The position numbers and the translations under genes were made by a program. The notes below the pieces were generated by a model, which was not told the DNA's origin, searched no databases, and worked only from the letters and a program-made list of their open reading frames with translations. Shown one piece after another: positions 25,751 through 34,798 of a stretch of 64,000 bases of DNA (position 1 is the first letter of the stretch; each line of letters opens with the position of its first letter). The stretch is taken from assembly GCA_019695185.1 (NCBI GenBank), contig JAIBAN010000021.1, positions 1 to 64,000 on the forward strand. Direction: 5' to 3'. The stretch comes from Blastocatellia bacterium. GTDB lineage: Bacteria > Acidobacteriota > Blastocatellia > Chloracidobacteriales > Chloracidobacteriaceae.

Positions 25751-27337
25751 CTAAAACCGATACACCCGATAGTCAATTTCCTGGAAAATATTGTCGCGGC
25801 CTTCGACTTCCTTCAGCCATTCCTCATTGATGGTGTCGGTGGTGAGCATGTCAAACAGCTTGTTGAAGCGGTGAATATGGTCTTTGAACCGTTTGACCGC
25901 ATAGGCCACCATCGTCTGATTGCTGATGATAAAGGCCCAGTCGCTGGATTGCGCCAGCAACAATTCGCGGGCGGCCTGATTGAGCGCCCGTTTCTGCAAT
26001 TCGTCCTTCGGCTCAGGAAAACGTTTCAGCAATTCACACATCCGGTTTTCCGCCACATGCTGATGGCGATACATCCATTGCGTCCCCCGGTTGAGCCAGA
26101 CCCGGCTGTAGCCCTCGGCACCCCAGGTTGAAGGCGAAGGCGTTTGTGGCTGGTTGTCGGGAAACATCTGTAAATAATCCATTGGCGTGACCAGCACCAC
26201 TTCGTCCTGGTCGTAATGGATTTTGCGAATCAAAAAGTCGAGGAATTGCGGGCCTTCGTACCACCAATGGCCATAAAGTTCCGCGTCGTAGGGTGAAACC
26301 ACCAGCGGCGCACGCCCAATGATAGGGCGCAGCTCGTGCATTTGCTTTTGCCGCGAGCGCAGAAAATGCCCGGCATGTTCGGCGGCGACTTCGGTCGCCC
26401 AGGCCGGTTCATACGGTTGTTTCTCATGCAGGTCAACCTTGCCCGTCACCCGGTAGTATTTGATGCCGATATTGCGGCGCACGCCGTCATTGTGCAGATA
26501 GGGCTTGATGTATTCCTCTTCGGCCTCATAACCCAAATCCTTATAGAATTCCCGGTAATTGGGATGTCCCGGATACCCGATGACCGAACTCCAGACCTGC
26601 TCGCTGGTTTCCACGTCACGGGCAAAGGCAGCCACACCTGCGGGCGTGATGACCGGGGCGAAAATGCCCCGCATCGGGCGCGGTGTGCCAAACATCAGGC
26701 TATGTGAGTCAACAATGAAAAACTTGATGCCGGCTTCATCCAGCAGGGTGTCAATTCCCGGCTGCCAGGCGCATTCCGGCAACCAGATGCCGCGCGGACG
26801 CCGCCCGAAATGTTTTTCGTAATTGGCGGCTGCGACCTGAATTTGCGCCCGGCGGGCTTCCTTGCGAAACATGAGGGGCAGGAAACCGTGGGTTGCACCA
26901 CAGGTGATGATTTCCAACACACCGGCATCCTGCAACTCGCGGAACCCTTTGATGAGGTCACGTTTGTAGGTGTTCTCATACAAGTCGAGCACGGCACTGA
27001 AATGCTGATGATGCCCTTGGGCTGCATTTTCAAACTTGGTTCCGGCGGTTCGCTCCACTTCTTTCGTGGTCAGTTCAACCAGTTTCGTAATATGCGCGCT
27101 GTAGCGTTCCTGCAACAACTCGTCCGCCAGCATTTCACACAATGTCGGCGTCATCGTCATCGTCAGCCGAAACCGCACCCCAGCCTGATGCAGATTGGTA
27201 AAGGTATGGAGCAACGGCACATAGGTTTCGCTGATAGCCTCGTACAACCAATCCTCTTCCAAATATTCGGGATGCTCAGGGTGACGGACGAACGGCAAAT
27301 GGGCGTGCAGAATGAGAGCCAGGAATCCGGTTACCAT
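25751..27337 (-). CDS. GH57-family 1,4-alpha-glucan branching enzyme-like protein
   Basis: 528 residues. The GH57 signatures are HAHLPF (H11, H13), GATHGF near 148, WLPECAW with the nucleophile E188, and SPYDAELYGHWWYEGP with the acid/base D351. A helical C-terminal region follows, as in thermococcal and Thermus branching enzymes. It would form alpha-1,6 branches in glycogen in the cytosol, although some relatives are amylases. The DUF4912 gene is directly upstream on the same strand. No Shine-Dalgarno sequence is seen, because the AATTGAG array begins a few bases before the ATG. Confidence 0.9.
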   Translation of the reverse strand: MVTGFLALILHAHLPFVRHPEHPEYLEEDWLYEAISETYVPLLHTFTNLHQAGVRFRLTMTMTPTLCEMLADELLQERYSAHITKLVELTTKEVERTAGTKFENAAQGHHQHFSAVLDLYENTYKRDLIKGFRELQDAGVLEIITCGATHGFLPLMFRKEARRAQIQVAAANYEKHFGRRPRGIWLPECAWQPGIDTLLDEAGIKFFIVDSHSLMFGTPRPMRGIFAPVITPAGVAAFARDVETSEQVWSSVIGYPGHPNYREFYKDLGYEAEEEYIKPYLHNDGVRRNIGIKYYRVTGKVDLHEKQPYEPAWATEVAAEHAGHFLRSRQKQMHELRPIIGRAPLVVSPYDAELYGHWWYEGPQFLDFLIRKIHYDQDEVVLVTPMDYLQMFPDNQPQTPSPSTWGAEGYSRVWLNRGTQWMYRHQHVAENRMCELLKRFPEPKDELQKRALNQAARELLLAQSSDWAFIISNQTMVAYAVKRFKDHIHRFNKLFDMLTTDTINEEWLKEVEGRDNIFQEIDYRVYRF

Positions 27338-27342
27338 AGAAA

Positions 27343-27537
27343 TAATTGAGAATTGAGAATTGAGAATTGAGAATTCCCGGTGTAGGGAATCAAGGTGTTC
27401 AACCGAAAAACTGTGAACTATCTGGAAAAGCGTTGGGATGTGAGTTGTTAAAGGATGAGCCTTGAGAATTGAGAATCAAGCGTTCGATGTTTCGAGAGGA
27501 AACATCCATCTCAATTCTCAATTCTCAATTCTCAATT
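27343..27537. repeat. facing AATTGAG / CTCAATT arrays, DUF4912-GH57 spacer
   Basis: The left arm at 27343-27376 and the right arm at 27510-27537 each hold about four copies, with a short partial copy near 27462-27475. About 130 nt separate them. The right arm supplies the TAA stop of the DUF4912 gene. The pair lies inside a probable two-gene operon. Confidence 0.9.
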
Positions 27538-28912
27538 AAAGGTCAAAATCCATCGGCAGCAGGCGGTTACGACCACCGCTGCTGTCAGGACGGTCCATGC
27601 TCGGCAACCACGGGGTGGGCCGTTCCTGCTGCACCGGACGAGTGCGCGGAACCCGACGCGGAACCCGACGACGGGCTTTGCCACGTAGACTGCCCAAATC
27701 GCTTCCGGCAGAACTGCCAACGCCAAAGCGCAGGAGTCCGGGTGCAAAGAAGTCGTCTGCGCCTTCTTCTTCGTACTCGCTCCATTCCCAGTCGCTCCAG
27801 CCTTCTTCGAATTCCTCGCTGCCGGCCAGTTCAGCCAGTCGCTCGATATTGCGAATGCCGGTTCGTTTCCCTTCGGCAGCCAGGAAGGCCAGATAGGCAT
27901 CCCGGAGCACCGCCGGCAGGTAATGCAGCAACGTGTTGGCGGCCATTTCGCCGTCATCCGTAGCCATGATTTCCTCCACGATGGAGCGCACCGAGAGTGG
28001 CAACGCTTCAACATGGATATTCTGCAAGGGTTGTCCAATCCCAGCCTGTTCAAACGCCTGGGTCACCGTCGGAGGCAGCCATTCGGCCAGCGTTTCCTGT
28101 GGCAGTGAGCCAATCTGGGCCGCAAAACCGGAAGCTTTGAGCACCCGTTTGAAACGGCTGGCACTGATTTGGTATTCGGGTTCGGGAGCGATTTCCGGGG
28201 CCACCGTTCCACGGGGTGTGGTGATTTCAGGGGCTGCCATCAATCGGATAAAGCCGAATTCCTTGGAATAGACACCGAATTCAACAATGTAAGTCCGGTC
28301 CGGCGAAACGCTCAACCAGTCATTGCCCGGATATTGAACCTGGAAATATTCCTCTTCACCGGTCTTTTTGTCGGTCAATCGCAGGACCGGGCGGAAAGTC
28401 TTGACCTCTTCAGTTGAAAAGAGCCGGGTAATGGAAGTCAGTGTATCGGGGCGAACCTCCCAATACACATACATGCGGAACGGATCCTGCACCAAGGCGG
28501 AAATCAGGTCCGTGTCATAGGTTTCCGGAATCGGCAATCCCGGATCAATAAACACTTCCTGCGGGTCCGGTAATGGACTCAAGTGGATGGGAACTTCCAC
28601 CAGCCCTTTTGGATGGTCCACCGGGGGAACAATTTCCTCTTCGGCGGGAACTTCGACCACCAGTTCACGGGATGAGGTGGCGCGCAAGGTGAAAATCAAA
28701 GATTCGAGCGGTGAATCCGCAAAATCGGGTTCGCCGTCCAGCACCTCGTCCGCATCAAGGGACGGAGCGTCGGAAACAGTTTCGGCATCGTGCAGGGAAA
28801 CGGGAGCTGCATCCGCCGCAGCGGCTTCGGCTTCCGGGGTGGTTGGTGTTTGAGCAGGCTTGCCGGCCTTTTCCGTCTCGACGGACTCAGGTTGTTTCGG
28901 CTCGTCAGCCAT
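27536..28912 (-). CDS. DUF4912-domain protein
   Basis: 458 residues. The first 90 residues are acidic and low-complexity. The DUF4912 domain occupies about 128-265, with ETYDTDLISALVQDPFRMYVYWEV and YFQVQYPGNDWLSVSPDRTYIVEFG. The remainder is helical and ends in a basic arginine-rich stretch (RRVPRRVPRTRPVQ). DUF4912 genes often lie next to GH57 genes, as here; a carbohydrate-binding or regulatory role in glycogen metabolism is inferred from that. AAGGAG precedes the ATG. The stop codon comes from the heptamer array. Confidence 0.85.
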   Translation of the reverse strand: MADEPKQPESVETEKAGKPAQTPTTPEAEAAAADAAPVSLHDAETVSDAPSLDADEVLDGEPDFADSPLESLIFTLRATSSRELVVEVPAEEEIVPPVDHPKGLVEVPIHLSPLPDPQEVFIDPGLPIPETYDTDLISALVQDPFRMYVYWEVRPDTLTSITRLFSTEEVKTFRPVLRLTDKKTGEEEYFQVQYPGNDWLSVSPDRTYIVEFGVYSKEFGFIRLMAAPEITTPRGTVAPEIAPEPEYQISASRFKRVLKASGFAAQIGSLPQETLAEWLPPTVTQAFEQAGIGQPLQNIHVEALPLSVRSIVEEIMATDDGEMAANTLLHYLPAVLRDAYLAFLAAEGKRTGIRNIERLAELAGSEEFEEGWSDWEWSEYEEEGADDFFAPGLLRFGVGSSAGSDLGSLRGKARRRVPRRVPRTRPVQQERPTPWLPSMDRPDSSGGRNRLLPMDFDL

Positions 28913-29041
28913 ACGATCTCCTTGGAAAAAGTGCGTTTTCGCAAAATAAATGAAGTATAAAGTACAGAATGTACATGCTTTGTTTCATCCGGGGAAAAAT
29001 TCCCGGCGCAACAAAGACGCCCACTGTAGCACGTTTTCCGC

Positions 29042-29083
29042 GAAATTGAGAATTGCGAATTGAGAATTGCGAATTGAGAATTT
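29042..29083. repeat. GAATTGAGAATTGC 14-nt repeat
   Basis: Three copies of a 14-nt unit made of two unequal heptamers (AATTGAG and AATTGCG). No facing arm is present. Upstream, 28913-29041 holds a GTAC palindrome (28962-28974) and no gene. Confidence 0.8.
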
Positions 29084-29096
29084 GCCGCTGGTTGGT

Positions 29097-29744
29097 TTAA
29101 TGGAAAACGATGGCTGTTTGATGGGCAAGACTGAGCCGGGCGGCTTCATAGAGTGCAATCCAAACCGTCATTTCCCGGTACAATCCGGCATCCGACGCCC
29201 CCATTTCATTGATGCGGGCAGCCTCGGCATCCGCCAACATTCCCGCTTCAGTCAGACAGATTCCCAAAGCCGGAGCCACCTCAATCAGTTCTGCCTGCAA
29301 CCGCTGCGTTGACCCCAGAATGCCGCCCGGCAAATCATCGAAACCGTCAAGCGCCACCAGCACTTCCGGAAAATCAACCGGTACGTAGTACCCTTCACTG
29401 TCGGAATGGCAAATCAGATGACTTGTAAACATGCCCAGTTCATCATCAACCAAGGGGTCGTCAGCAGGGTCAATATCGTCCGGAACCGGTGTCGCCTTCC
29501 ATGATTTGTCAGCTATCACGTGGGCCGAAGCCCGGCGCAGGTAATGAAGAAAACTGTACGGAAATCCGGTACATGCGGCCCGCGATTGAAACGGGGGAAG
29601 CTGCGTCGGCTCCTCGTGCAGCGGCAGGTCATTGGCTGCCAGAATTCGATTGGCGGCGGCCAGCGAAGCCTTGCACCACTCGGCCCCTTCTGAATCGTGC
29701 ATCAGCAGGTCGGCCAAAATCCCGACTGAAATGGCAAGTCCCAC
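29097..29744 (-). CDS. hypothetical acidic cytosolic protein
   Basis: 215 residues from a GTG at 29744 with AAAAGGA eight bases upstream. No signal or membrane helix. It is acidic with SFLHYLRRA, TSHLICHSDSEGYYVPVDFPE and GGILGSTQRL as the most conserved-looking segments; the cysteine/histidine/aspartate cluster ICHSDSEGYY could be a site. I think similar proteins occur in Planctomycetes and related phyla, but no function is known to me. It is separated from the coiled-coil gene by 50 bases. Confidence 0.7.
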   Translation of the reverse strand: MGLAISVGILADLLMHDSEGAEWCKASLAAANRILAANDLPLHEEPTQLPPFQSRAACTGFPYSFLHYLRRASAHVIADKSWKATPVPDDIDPADDPLVDDELGMFTSHLICHSDSEGYYVPVDFPEVLVALDGFDDLPGGILGSTQRLQAELIEVAPALGICLTEAGMLADAEAARINEMGASDAGLYREMTVWIALYEAARLSLAHQTAIVFH

Positions 29745-29794
29745 AATTGAAATCCTTTTAGGCAGGTTTTGAAATAATTCCAGCTTATTCAGTG

Positions 29795-30109
29795 TCAGGA
29801 TGCACGTCGCTCCAGGGCATCCACCCGGGCTTCGAGTTCAGCCACTTTTTTGCGGGTCTCTTTCAGATTCTGGCTGACTTCCATCACGGCTTTGAATGTC
29901 AAGCTCGCTTCCTGATGGACAGCTTCAATTTTGGCTTCCAGTCTGGCACCCATGACTTCCATTTTTTTTGTGGTTCGGGCTTCGGATTCATGGATTTTTT
30001 CCGTCATCCGCTCTTCGGATTCATGGATTTTTTCCGTCAAGCGTGCTTCAAGACCAAAAATCATGCCTTGCAGAGCAGCTACCAGAGTTTTGGTTTGCTC
30101 GTCACTCAT
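29795..30109 (-). CDS. small coiled-coil protein with 11-residue repeats
   Basis: 104 residues, almost entirely helical. Residues about 23-66 are four successive 11-residue units (RLTEKIHESEE, RMTEKIHESEA, RTTKKMEVMGA, RLEAKIEAVHQ), a right-handed hendecad coiled coil; the rest continues as a heptad-like helix ending VAELEARVDALERRAS. There is no membrane segment. It has its own promoter and AAGGA before the ATG. It could be an oligomeric scaffold or an adaptor; function unknown. Confidence 0.75.
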   Translation of the reverse strand: MSDEQTKTLVAALQGMIFGLEARLTEKIHESEERMTEKIHESEARTTKKMEVMGARLEAKIEAVHQEASLTFKAVMEVSQNLKETRKKVAELEARVDALERRAS

Positions 30110-30143
30110 GGAAGGATTCCTTGTCAGAGGTTAAGTGGACTGG

Positions 30144-30172
30144 ATAGTAACGGTTCAAATGAACCTTGTCAA
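30144..30172 (-). promoter_or_regulatory. promoter of the coiled-coil gene
   Basis: On the minus strand TTGACA (30167-30172) and TACTAT (30144-30149) lie 17 bases apart. The predicted start is about 28 bases before the ATG. Confidence 0.6.
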
Positions 30173-30209
30173 AATCCTGACTTGTCAGTTGGAATTTTTC
30201 TAATGAAGG

Positions 30210-30253
30210 CTGAAAAACAAAACCTCCCGGCCTGACAGTACAGGACCGGGAGG
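30210..30253 (-). terminator. intrinsic terminator of the nuo operon
   Basis: The stem CCTCCCGG / CCGGGAGG (30223-30230 with 30246-30253) continues with CCTG / CAGG around ACAGTA. On the minus strand it is followed by TTTTGTTTTT. It lies 27 bases after the nuoF stop. Confidence 0.9.
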
Positions 30254-30279
30254 GCGTTATGTCTTTTCTTTTCCGGTGC

Positions 30280-31551
30280 TTAGTCTGCTGCTACCGGTTC
30301 GACTTCGCGCACCCGGCGGCGGAAATCTTCAGGGAATTTCTTCATGGCGCTGGTGATAGGCCACACGGCGGCCTCGCCCAGCGGGCAGTGCGAACGGCCT
30401 TCGATATTCGGGCACAGGCGTTCAATCATCCGCAGGTCTTCGGTGGTTCCCTCACCACGGTGAATTTTCTTGAAGAGTTTATGCAGCCAGTCGGTGCCTT
30501 CGCGGCAGGGCGTACACCAACCGCAGGACTCGTGGTTGTAAAAGTGAATCAGGTTGTAGGTTGTCTCAAAAATATCCGTGGTTTCGTCCATCACAATGAC
30601 GCCACCGGAGCCAACCGAGGAACCGGCCTTGACCATGCCTTCATAGTCAAGCGTGGCGTTTTCGCATTCCTGCGCCGTCATAATGTAAACCGACGAACCG
30701 CCCGGAATCACCGCCTTCAGTTTCCGGCCTTTCCAGACACCGCCGCATTCCTCATTGATGAGTTGCATGAGCGGATACCCCATCGGAACTTCATAATTGC
30801 CGGGCTTGTTGACGTGACCGCTGACGGAAAACATTTTGGAGCCGCCGGATTTCTCGGTTCCCAGGCCGCGATACCAGTCGCCGCCCTTCATGATGATATG
30901 CGGCACGGCAGTAAAGGTTTCGACGTTGTTGACCACGGTGGGGCAGCCGTATAGACCAGCCACTGCCGGAAACGGCGGCTTGATGCGGGGGTGCCCGCGC
31001 AGCCCTTCAAGCGAATTGAGGAGGGCGGTTTCTTCGCCGCAAATGTAGGCCCCGGCCCCCGGATGGACAAACAAATCAAACTCAAAATCGCTCCCGCAGA
31101 TATTTTTCCCCAGGTAGCCCTTGGCACGCGCCTCGTCAATTGCTTTTTCCAGAATCGGCACGATGTACATATATTCGCCGCGGATGTAGATGTATCCGCG
31201 TTTCGAGCCGAGGGCATATCCCGCAATTGCCATGCCTTCAACCAATTGATGGGGGTCGTATTCCATCAACGGACGGTCTTTGCACGTGCCCGGTTCGCTT
31301 TCGTCGGCATTGCAGACGACGTATTTGGGTTTGGGCGACTGTTTGGGCACGAAACTCCATTTGAGTCCGGTGGGAAACCCGGCTCCGCCGCGTCCGCGCA
31401 GGGCTGATTTCTTGACTTCATCAATCACCTGGTCAGGGGTGAATTCCTTGAGCGTCTTTTGCAGCCCCTGATAGCCTTCGTGAGCCAGATAGGTCTCGAT
31501 GCTGGTCGAGTTGGGCAGACCGAATCGTTTGGTGAGAATTTTGAGTTCCAT
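30280..31551 (-). CDS. nuoF: NADH-quinone oxidoreductase subunit F
   Basis: 423 residues. It is the NADH-oxidising, FMN-binding subunit of complex I. The NADH/FMN motif [10 protein letters not shown] is at 53-62, the second glycine-rich segment [19 protein letters not shown] is near 163, and the [4Fe-4S] cluster N3 ligands are SCGWCTPC near 345 with the fourth cysteine in [14 protein letters not shown]. It is the last gene of the cluster and is followed by a terminator, so nuoG-N must be elsewhere. No binding site precedes the ATG; the CAGGGTT arm begins nine bases upstream. Confidence 0.97.
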   Translation of the reverse strand: MELKILTKRFGLPNSTSIETYLAHEGYQGLQKTLKEFTPDQVIDEVKKSALRGRGGAGFPTGLKWSFVPKQSPKPKYVVCNADESEPGTCKDRPLMEYDPHQLVEGMAIAGYALGSKRGYIYIRGEYMYIVPILEKAIDEARAKGYLGKNICGSDFEFDLFVHPGAGAYICGEETALLNSLEGLRGHPRIKPPFPAVAGLYGCPTVVNNVETFTAVPHIIMKGGDWYRGLGTEKSGGSKMFSVSGHVNKPGNYEVPMGYPLMQLINEECGGVWKGRKLKAVIPGGSSVYIMTAQECENATLDYEGMVKAGSSVGSGGVIVMDETTDIFETTYNLIHFYNHESCGWCTPCREGTDWLHKLFKKIHRGEGTTEDLRMIERLCPNIEGRSHCPLGEAAVWPITSAMKKFPEDFRRRVREVEPVAAD

Positions 31552-31560
31552 AGCTTTTTT

Positions 31561-31710
31561 GAGGGTTCAGGGTCCAGGGCTCAGGGTTCAGGGGTTTTTA
31601 CAATCCCGGAAGTCAGTGGCCGGAATGGGACGAACTGCCACTTTTGATGAAAGCATCTGCTTTCAATGTTTCCGAAACCCTGAACCCCGAAACCCCGAAA
31701 CCCCGGCCCC
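31561..31710. repeat. facing CAGGGTT / AACCCTG arrays, nuoE-nuoF spacer
   Basis: The left arm (31563-31594) has imperfect CAGGGTT units; the right arm (31676-31705) has AACCCTG/AACCCCG units. About 80 nt separate them. The spacer is inside the nuo operon and runs from just upstream of the nuoF start to within a few bases of the nuoE stop. Confidence 0.85.
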
Positions 31711-31712
31711 TT

Positions 31713-32177
31713 TTACGGTAACGAATCCAAAATCTGGTCCACCTTTTCAGGGGTCAGATTTTCATGGTAGTCGAAATTGATTTGGAACATGGGAGCGGTG
31801 CAGCAGGAACCGAGGCATTCGACCTCGCTCAAGCGGAACCGGCCATCCGCCGTGCGCTGTCCGGGCTTGATGCCCAGGCGCTTTTCCAAGTGCTCGCGGA
31901 TTTCCTCCGCGCCCCGCAGATAGCAGCTAATCGTCCGGCAGAGCTGGATGTGATGCGTCCCAATCGGCTCGGTGAAATACATTGTGTAAAAGGTGAGCAC
32001 CTCAAACACGTCGTTCATTTCAACGCCGACTTTCTTGGCCACATAGCGCATACCTTCCTTGGTAATCTGGTTTTCCTCATTCTGAACCAGATGGAGCAAA
32101 GGCAGCAGTGCCGACCGTTTGACCGGATACCGGGCAATGATTTCGTTGGCTTTTTTGTCGAGTGCTTCGCTAAACAT
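31713..32177 (-). CDS. nuoE: NADH-quinone oxidoreductase subunit E
   Basis: 154 residues from the ATG at 32177; a TTG at 32189 would add four. This thioredoxin-like subunit carries the [2Fe-2S] cluster N1a. The four ligands are visible as LCRTISC and ECLGSCC. LLPLLHLVQNEENQITKEGMRYVA is the conserved N-terminal helix. It pairs with NuoF in the peripheral arm. Confidence 0.96.
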   Translation of the reverse strand: MFSEALDKKANEIIARYPVKRSALLPLLHLVQNEENQITKEGMRYVAKKVGVEMNDVFEVLTFYTMYFTEPIGTHHIQLCRTISCYLRGAEEIREHLEKRLGIKPGQRTADGRFRLSEVECLGSCCTAPMFQINFDYHENLTPEKVDQILDSLP

Positions 32178-32191
32178 AGGCTTCGCCAAGC

Positions 32192-32264
32192 TTTCAGTTT
32201 CCAGCTTTCAGCTTTCAGCTTCGGTTTGGAAAAGCTGACGGCTGACGGCTGACGGCTGAGAGCT
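32192..32264. repeat. facing AGCTTTC / GGCTGAC arrays, nuoD-nuoE spacer
   Basis: The left arm (32192-32221) holds AGCTTTC units; the right arm (32231-32264) holds GGCTGAC units, which are the complement of the left unit with two changes. Only about ten bases separate the arms, so this is a long tight hairpin. It fills the 85-nt spacer from the nuoD stop to the nuoE start. Confidence 0.8.
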
Positions 32265-33507
32265 ATCGGTCAATTTCTCCCAACACAATATCAAGGCTGC
32301 CAATAATGGCCACCACGTCGGCCACCATCATTCCTTCAGCCATTTTTCCAAGCGCTTGCAGATTCACGAATGACGGCCCCCGCACATGCACCCTGGCCGG
32401 GCGTTCCGTGCCGTCGGCAATGATATAGAAGCCCAGTTCACCTTTTGAACCTTCAATGGCGTGATAGGCTTCGCCCGCCGGAACCGGGAACCCGTAAGCC
32501 GCCAGCAGGAAGTGGTGAATCAGCGCGTCCATCTGATGCTTCATTTCCTCGCGGGAGGGCAGCACGATTTTCGGAGTGTTGGCCTTCACCGGGCCGGGTT
32601 TCAAACGGTCAAGGGCCTGCTTGCAAATCTTCCAGCTTTCGTGCATTTCGCGCATCCGGACCATGAAACGGGCAAACACGTCGCCCTCCTGTTCCACCGG
32701 AATGTCGAAATCATAGGTTTCATAGCCGCAGTAAGGTTCGCAACGGCGCACGTCATGCGCCATGCCCGAACCACGCAGGCTCGGTCCTGACAAACCAATG
32801 TCAATGGCGTCTTCAGCGCTGATGACCCCCACGCCCCGCAACCGCCCTTGCAGGATTTTATTGCCTGTTACAAGGGTATTGTATTCCTTGAGCGCCGGGG
32901 GAAAATTGTCGAGAAAGTCAGATACCAGCCGCTTGAAGTTCGGCGGCACATCGTAGGGCAGCCCGCCGACACGAAAGTAACTGACCGTCATCCGCCCGCC
33001 GCACACCGCTTCGTACAGGTTGAGAATTTTTTCACGTTCCCGGAAACAATAGAAAAACGCCGACATTGCCCCCATATCCAGCGCGTGCGTCCCCAACCAG
33101 ACCAGGTGCGAGGCAATGCGTTGCAGTTCCGTCAGGAGCACCCGGATGGTTTGCGCTCGTGGCGGAATGTCATCGGCAATCCCCAGCAGTTTTTCAACCG
33201 TCATGACGTAACCGAGGTTGTTCCCCATCGGGTTGAGATAGTCCATGCGGTCGGTAATGACGATGTTCTGCTGGTATTTTTTGGTTTCCATCTGCTTCTC
33301 CATCCCGGTGTGGAGATAGCCGATGTCGGGCGTTGCCTTGATGACGGTTTCGCCGTCGAGTTCCAGTTCAAGCCGCAACACGCCGTGGGTGGACGGATGC
33401 TGCGGCCCCATGCTGATGGTCACGGTGTTATCCAGCGCCGACCATTCCTGCAACACCTGCTGCAACCGTCCCTGGGGAACGTGATCGAGTTCAACGATTT
33501 TGGACAT
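32263..33507 (-). CDS. nuoD: NADH-quinone oxidoreductase subunit D
   Basis: 414 residues of the 49-kDa quinone-site subunit. GPQHPSTHGVLRLELELDGE near residue 32, the quinone-site HGVLR histidine, SGPSLRGSGMAHDVRR and the C-terminal GDVVAIIGSLDIVLGEIDR-type ending (read here as VADVVAIIGSLDIVLGEIDR) are all present. AAAGG lies five bases before the ATG. It is separate from nuoC rather than fused as in enterobacteria. Confidence 0.97.
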   Translation of the reverse strand: MSKIVELDHVPQGRLQQVLQEWSALDNTVTISMGPQHPSTHGVLRLELELDGETVIKATPDIGYLHTGMEKQMETKKYQQNIVITDRMDYLNPMGNNLGYVMTVEKLLGIADDIPPRAQTIRVLLTELQRIASHLVWLGTHALDMGAMSAFFYCFREREKILNLYEAVCGGRMTVSYFRVGGLPYDVPPNFKRLVSDFLDNFPPALKEYNTLVTGNKILQGRLRGVGVISAEDAIDIGLSGPSLRGSGMAHDVRRCEPYCGYETYDFDIPVEQEGDVFARFMVRMREMHESWKICKQALDRLKPGPVKANTPKIVLPSREEMKHQMDALIHHFLLAAYGFPVPAGEAYHAIEGSKGELGFYIIADGTERPARVHVRGPSFVNLQALGKMAEGMMVADVVAIIGSLDIVLGEIDR

Positions 33508-33520
33508 AATGCCTTTCGCC

Positions 33521-33640
33521 GGCTTTCAGCTTTCAGCTTTCAGCTTTCAGCTCTTTACCTCAGAATCATGATTCCATTCCTGCAAGTGAGTTCCGGAGGA
33601 GTAAAGCTGATGACTGACGGCTGGTGGCTGACAGCTTCTT
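33521..33640. repeat. facing CTTTCAG / CTGACGG arrays, nuoC-nuoD spacer
   Basis: The left arm (33523-33553) has about four AGCTTTC units; the right arm (33602-33636) has degenerate GGCTGAC/GACTGAC units. About 50 nt lie between. Same family as the nuoD-nuoE spacer. Confidence 0.8.
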
Positions 33641-34155
33641 CAGTAGCCGCGCAACGGGAAATCCTTGCGCAACGGATGGCCTTCCAGGTCTTCGGGTGTC
33701 AGAATTTTGCTCAGATTCGGATGGTTGTCGAAATGAATGCCAACCAGATCAAAGGTTTCGCGCTCGTGCCAGTTGGCGGTTGCCCAGACTCCTGAAACAG
33801 TGGGAACGTGACAGTCCTCCTCCGGTACCCGGACTTTCAGCCGGACGCGGTTCCGATTCGGAATCGAGAGCAGATGGTACACCACCTCGAACCGGGGTTC
33901 TTCCTCCAGACCACGGTCCACGCCGCATAAATCCGACAGGAAATTGAACCGCAATTTGGGTTCGTCGCGCAAAAAGCGGCAGACCGGCACAATCGCATCA
34001 CGCTTGATGTAAAAGGTGACTTCGCCGTTTTGGACTTTGATGTCTTCAACGGCTTCGGCAAATTTCAGCCGCACCTGTGTCAGGGTGTCGCTGGCCCCTT
34101 TGACGGTCGCCAGCTTTTCATTGAGGGCTTCGAGTGAAGCGTCTGTGATACTCAT
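33640..34155 (-). CDS. nuoC: NADH-quinone oxidoreductase subunit C
   Basis: 171 residues of the 30-kDa subunit of the peripheral arm. [40 protein letters not shown] and the C-terminal signature [24 protein letters not shown]-type segment (ending [13 protein letters not shown]) are characteristic. Its ATG overlaps the nuoB stop (ATGA), the only nuo junction without a repeat array. Confidence 0.96.
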   Translation of the reverse strand: MSITDASLEALNEKLATVKGASDTLTQVRLKFAEAVEDIKVQNGEVTFYIKRDAIVPVCRFLRDEPKLRFNFLSDLCGVDRGLEEEPRFEVVYHLLSIPNRNRVRLKVRVPEEDCHVPTVSGVWATANWHERETFDLVGIHFDNHPNLSKILTPEDLEGHPLRKDFPLRGY

Positions 34156-34676
34156 ACGGTTGGATGAACCTCTTCGAGCAAGTCAACGTCGCGGCGGTCT
34201 TTGAGACTTTCGGTCATGATTTTTTCCTGCAATTTCATGATCGCATACATCAACGTTTCAGGACGGGGCGGGCAGCCCGGTACATAGACATCCACCGGCA
34301 CCACCTGATGCACTCCCTGGACAATCGCGTAATTATCGAAAATGCCGCCCGCGGTTGCACAGGCTCCCATTGAAATAACCCATTTCGGTTCGGGCATCTG
34401 GTCGTAAATGCGGCGCAGCACCGGAGCCATTTTGCGCGAAACCCGCCCGGCCACAATCATCACGTCGGCCTGCCGGGGACTGGCGCGAAACACTTCAGCC
34501 CCAAACCGGGCCAGATCATTCCGGGCCGAGGTGACGTTCATCATTTCAATCGCACAACAAGCCAGCCCGAACGTTGCCGGCCACAAAGATGACTTGCGCG
34601 CCCAGTTGACCAGAAAATCCAGTTTCGTCGTCAGAAACTCAGGAGCCGCATCAACAATCTTATTTTCCAAGCCCAT
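34152..34676 (-). CDS. nuoB: NADH-quinone oxidoreductase subunit B
   Basis: 174 residues from the ATG at 34676 (GGAG seven bases upstream). It carries cluster N2, the electron donor to quinone: the ligands are in [17 protein letters not shown] and VPGCPPRPE. The frame stays open upstream to 34763 only because the CTCAATT repeat has no stop in that direction; the added residues read SQFSILNSQ and are not part of the protein. Confidence 0.97.
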   Translation of the reverse strand: MGLENKIVDAAPEFLTTKLDFLVNWARKSSLWPATFGLACCAIEMMNVTSARNDLARFGAEVFRASPRQADVMIVAGRVSRKMAPVLRRIYDQMPEPKWVISMGACATAGGIFDNYAIVQGVHQVVPVDVYVPGCPPRPETLMYAIMKLQEKIMTESLKDRRDVDLLEEVHPTV

Positions 34677-34702
34677 AACAACACTCCATTTCAAACTGCT
34701 TC

Positions 34703-34798
34703 GCAATTGAGAATTGAGAATTGAGAATTGAGAACCTGGAGAAACCTTGACGGTTAGGGTCATTGAGATTGTTCTATGGGTTCAATTCTCAATTCTCA
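34703..34798. repeat. facing AATTGAG / CTCAATT arrays, nuoA-nuoB spacer
   Basis: The left arm (34703-34735) has four to five AATTGAG units; the right arm (34780-34797) has two to three CTCAATT units and touches the nuoA stop codon. About 45 nt separate them. Confidence 0.9.

Noticed and set aside
34677-34763. N-terminal extension of nuoB
   Set aside because: The added residues come from the CTCAATT repeat (SQFSILNSQ); the ATG at 34676 has a binding site and matches the family N-terminus.
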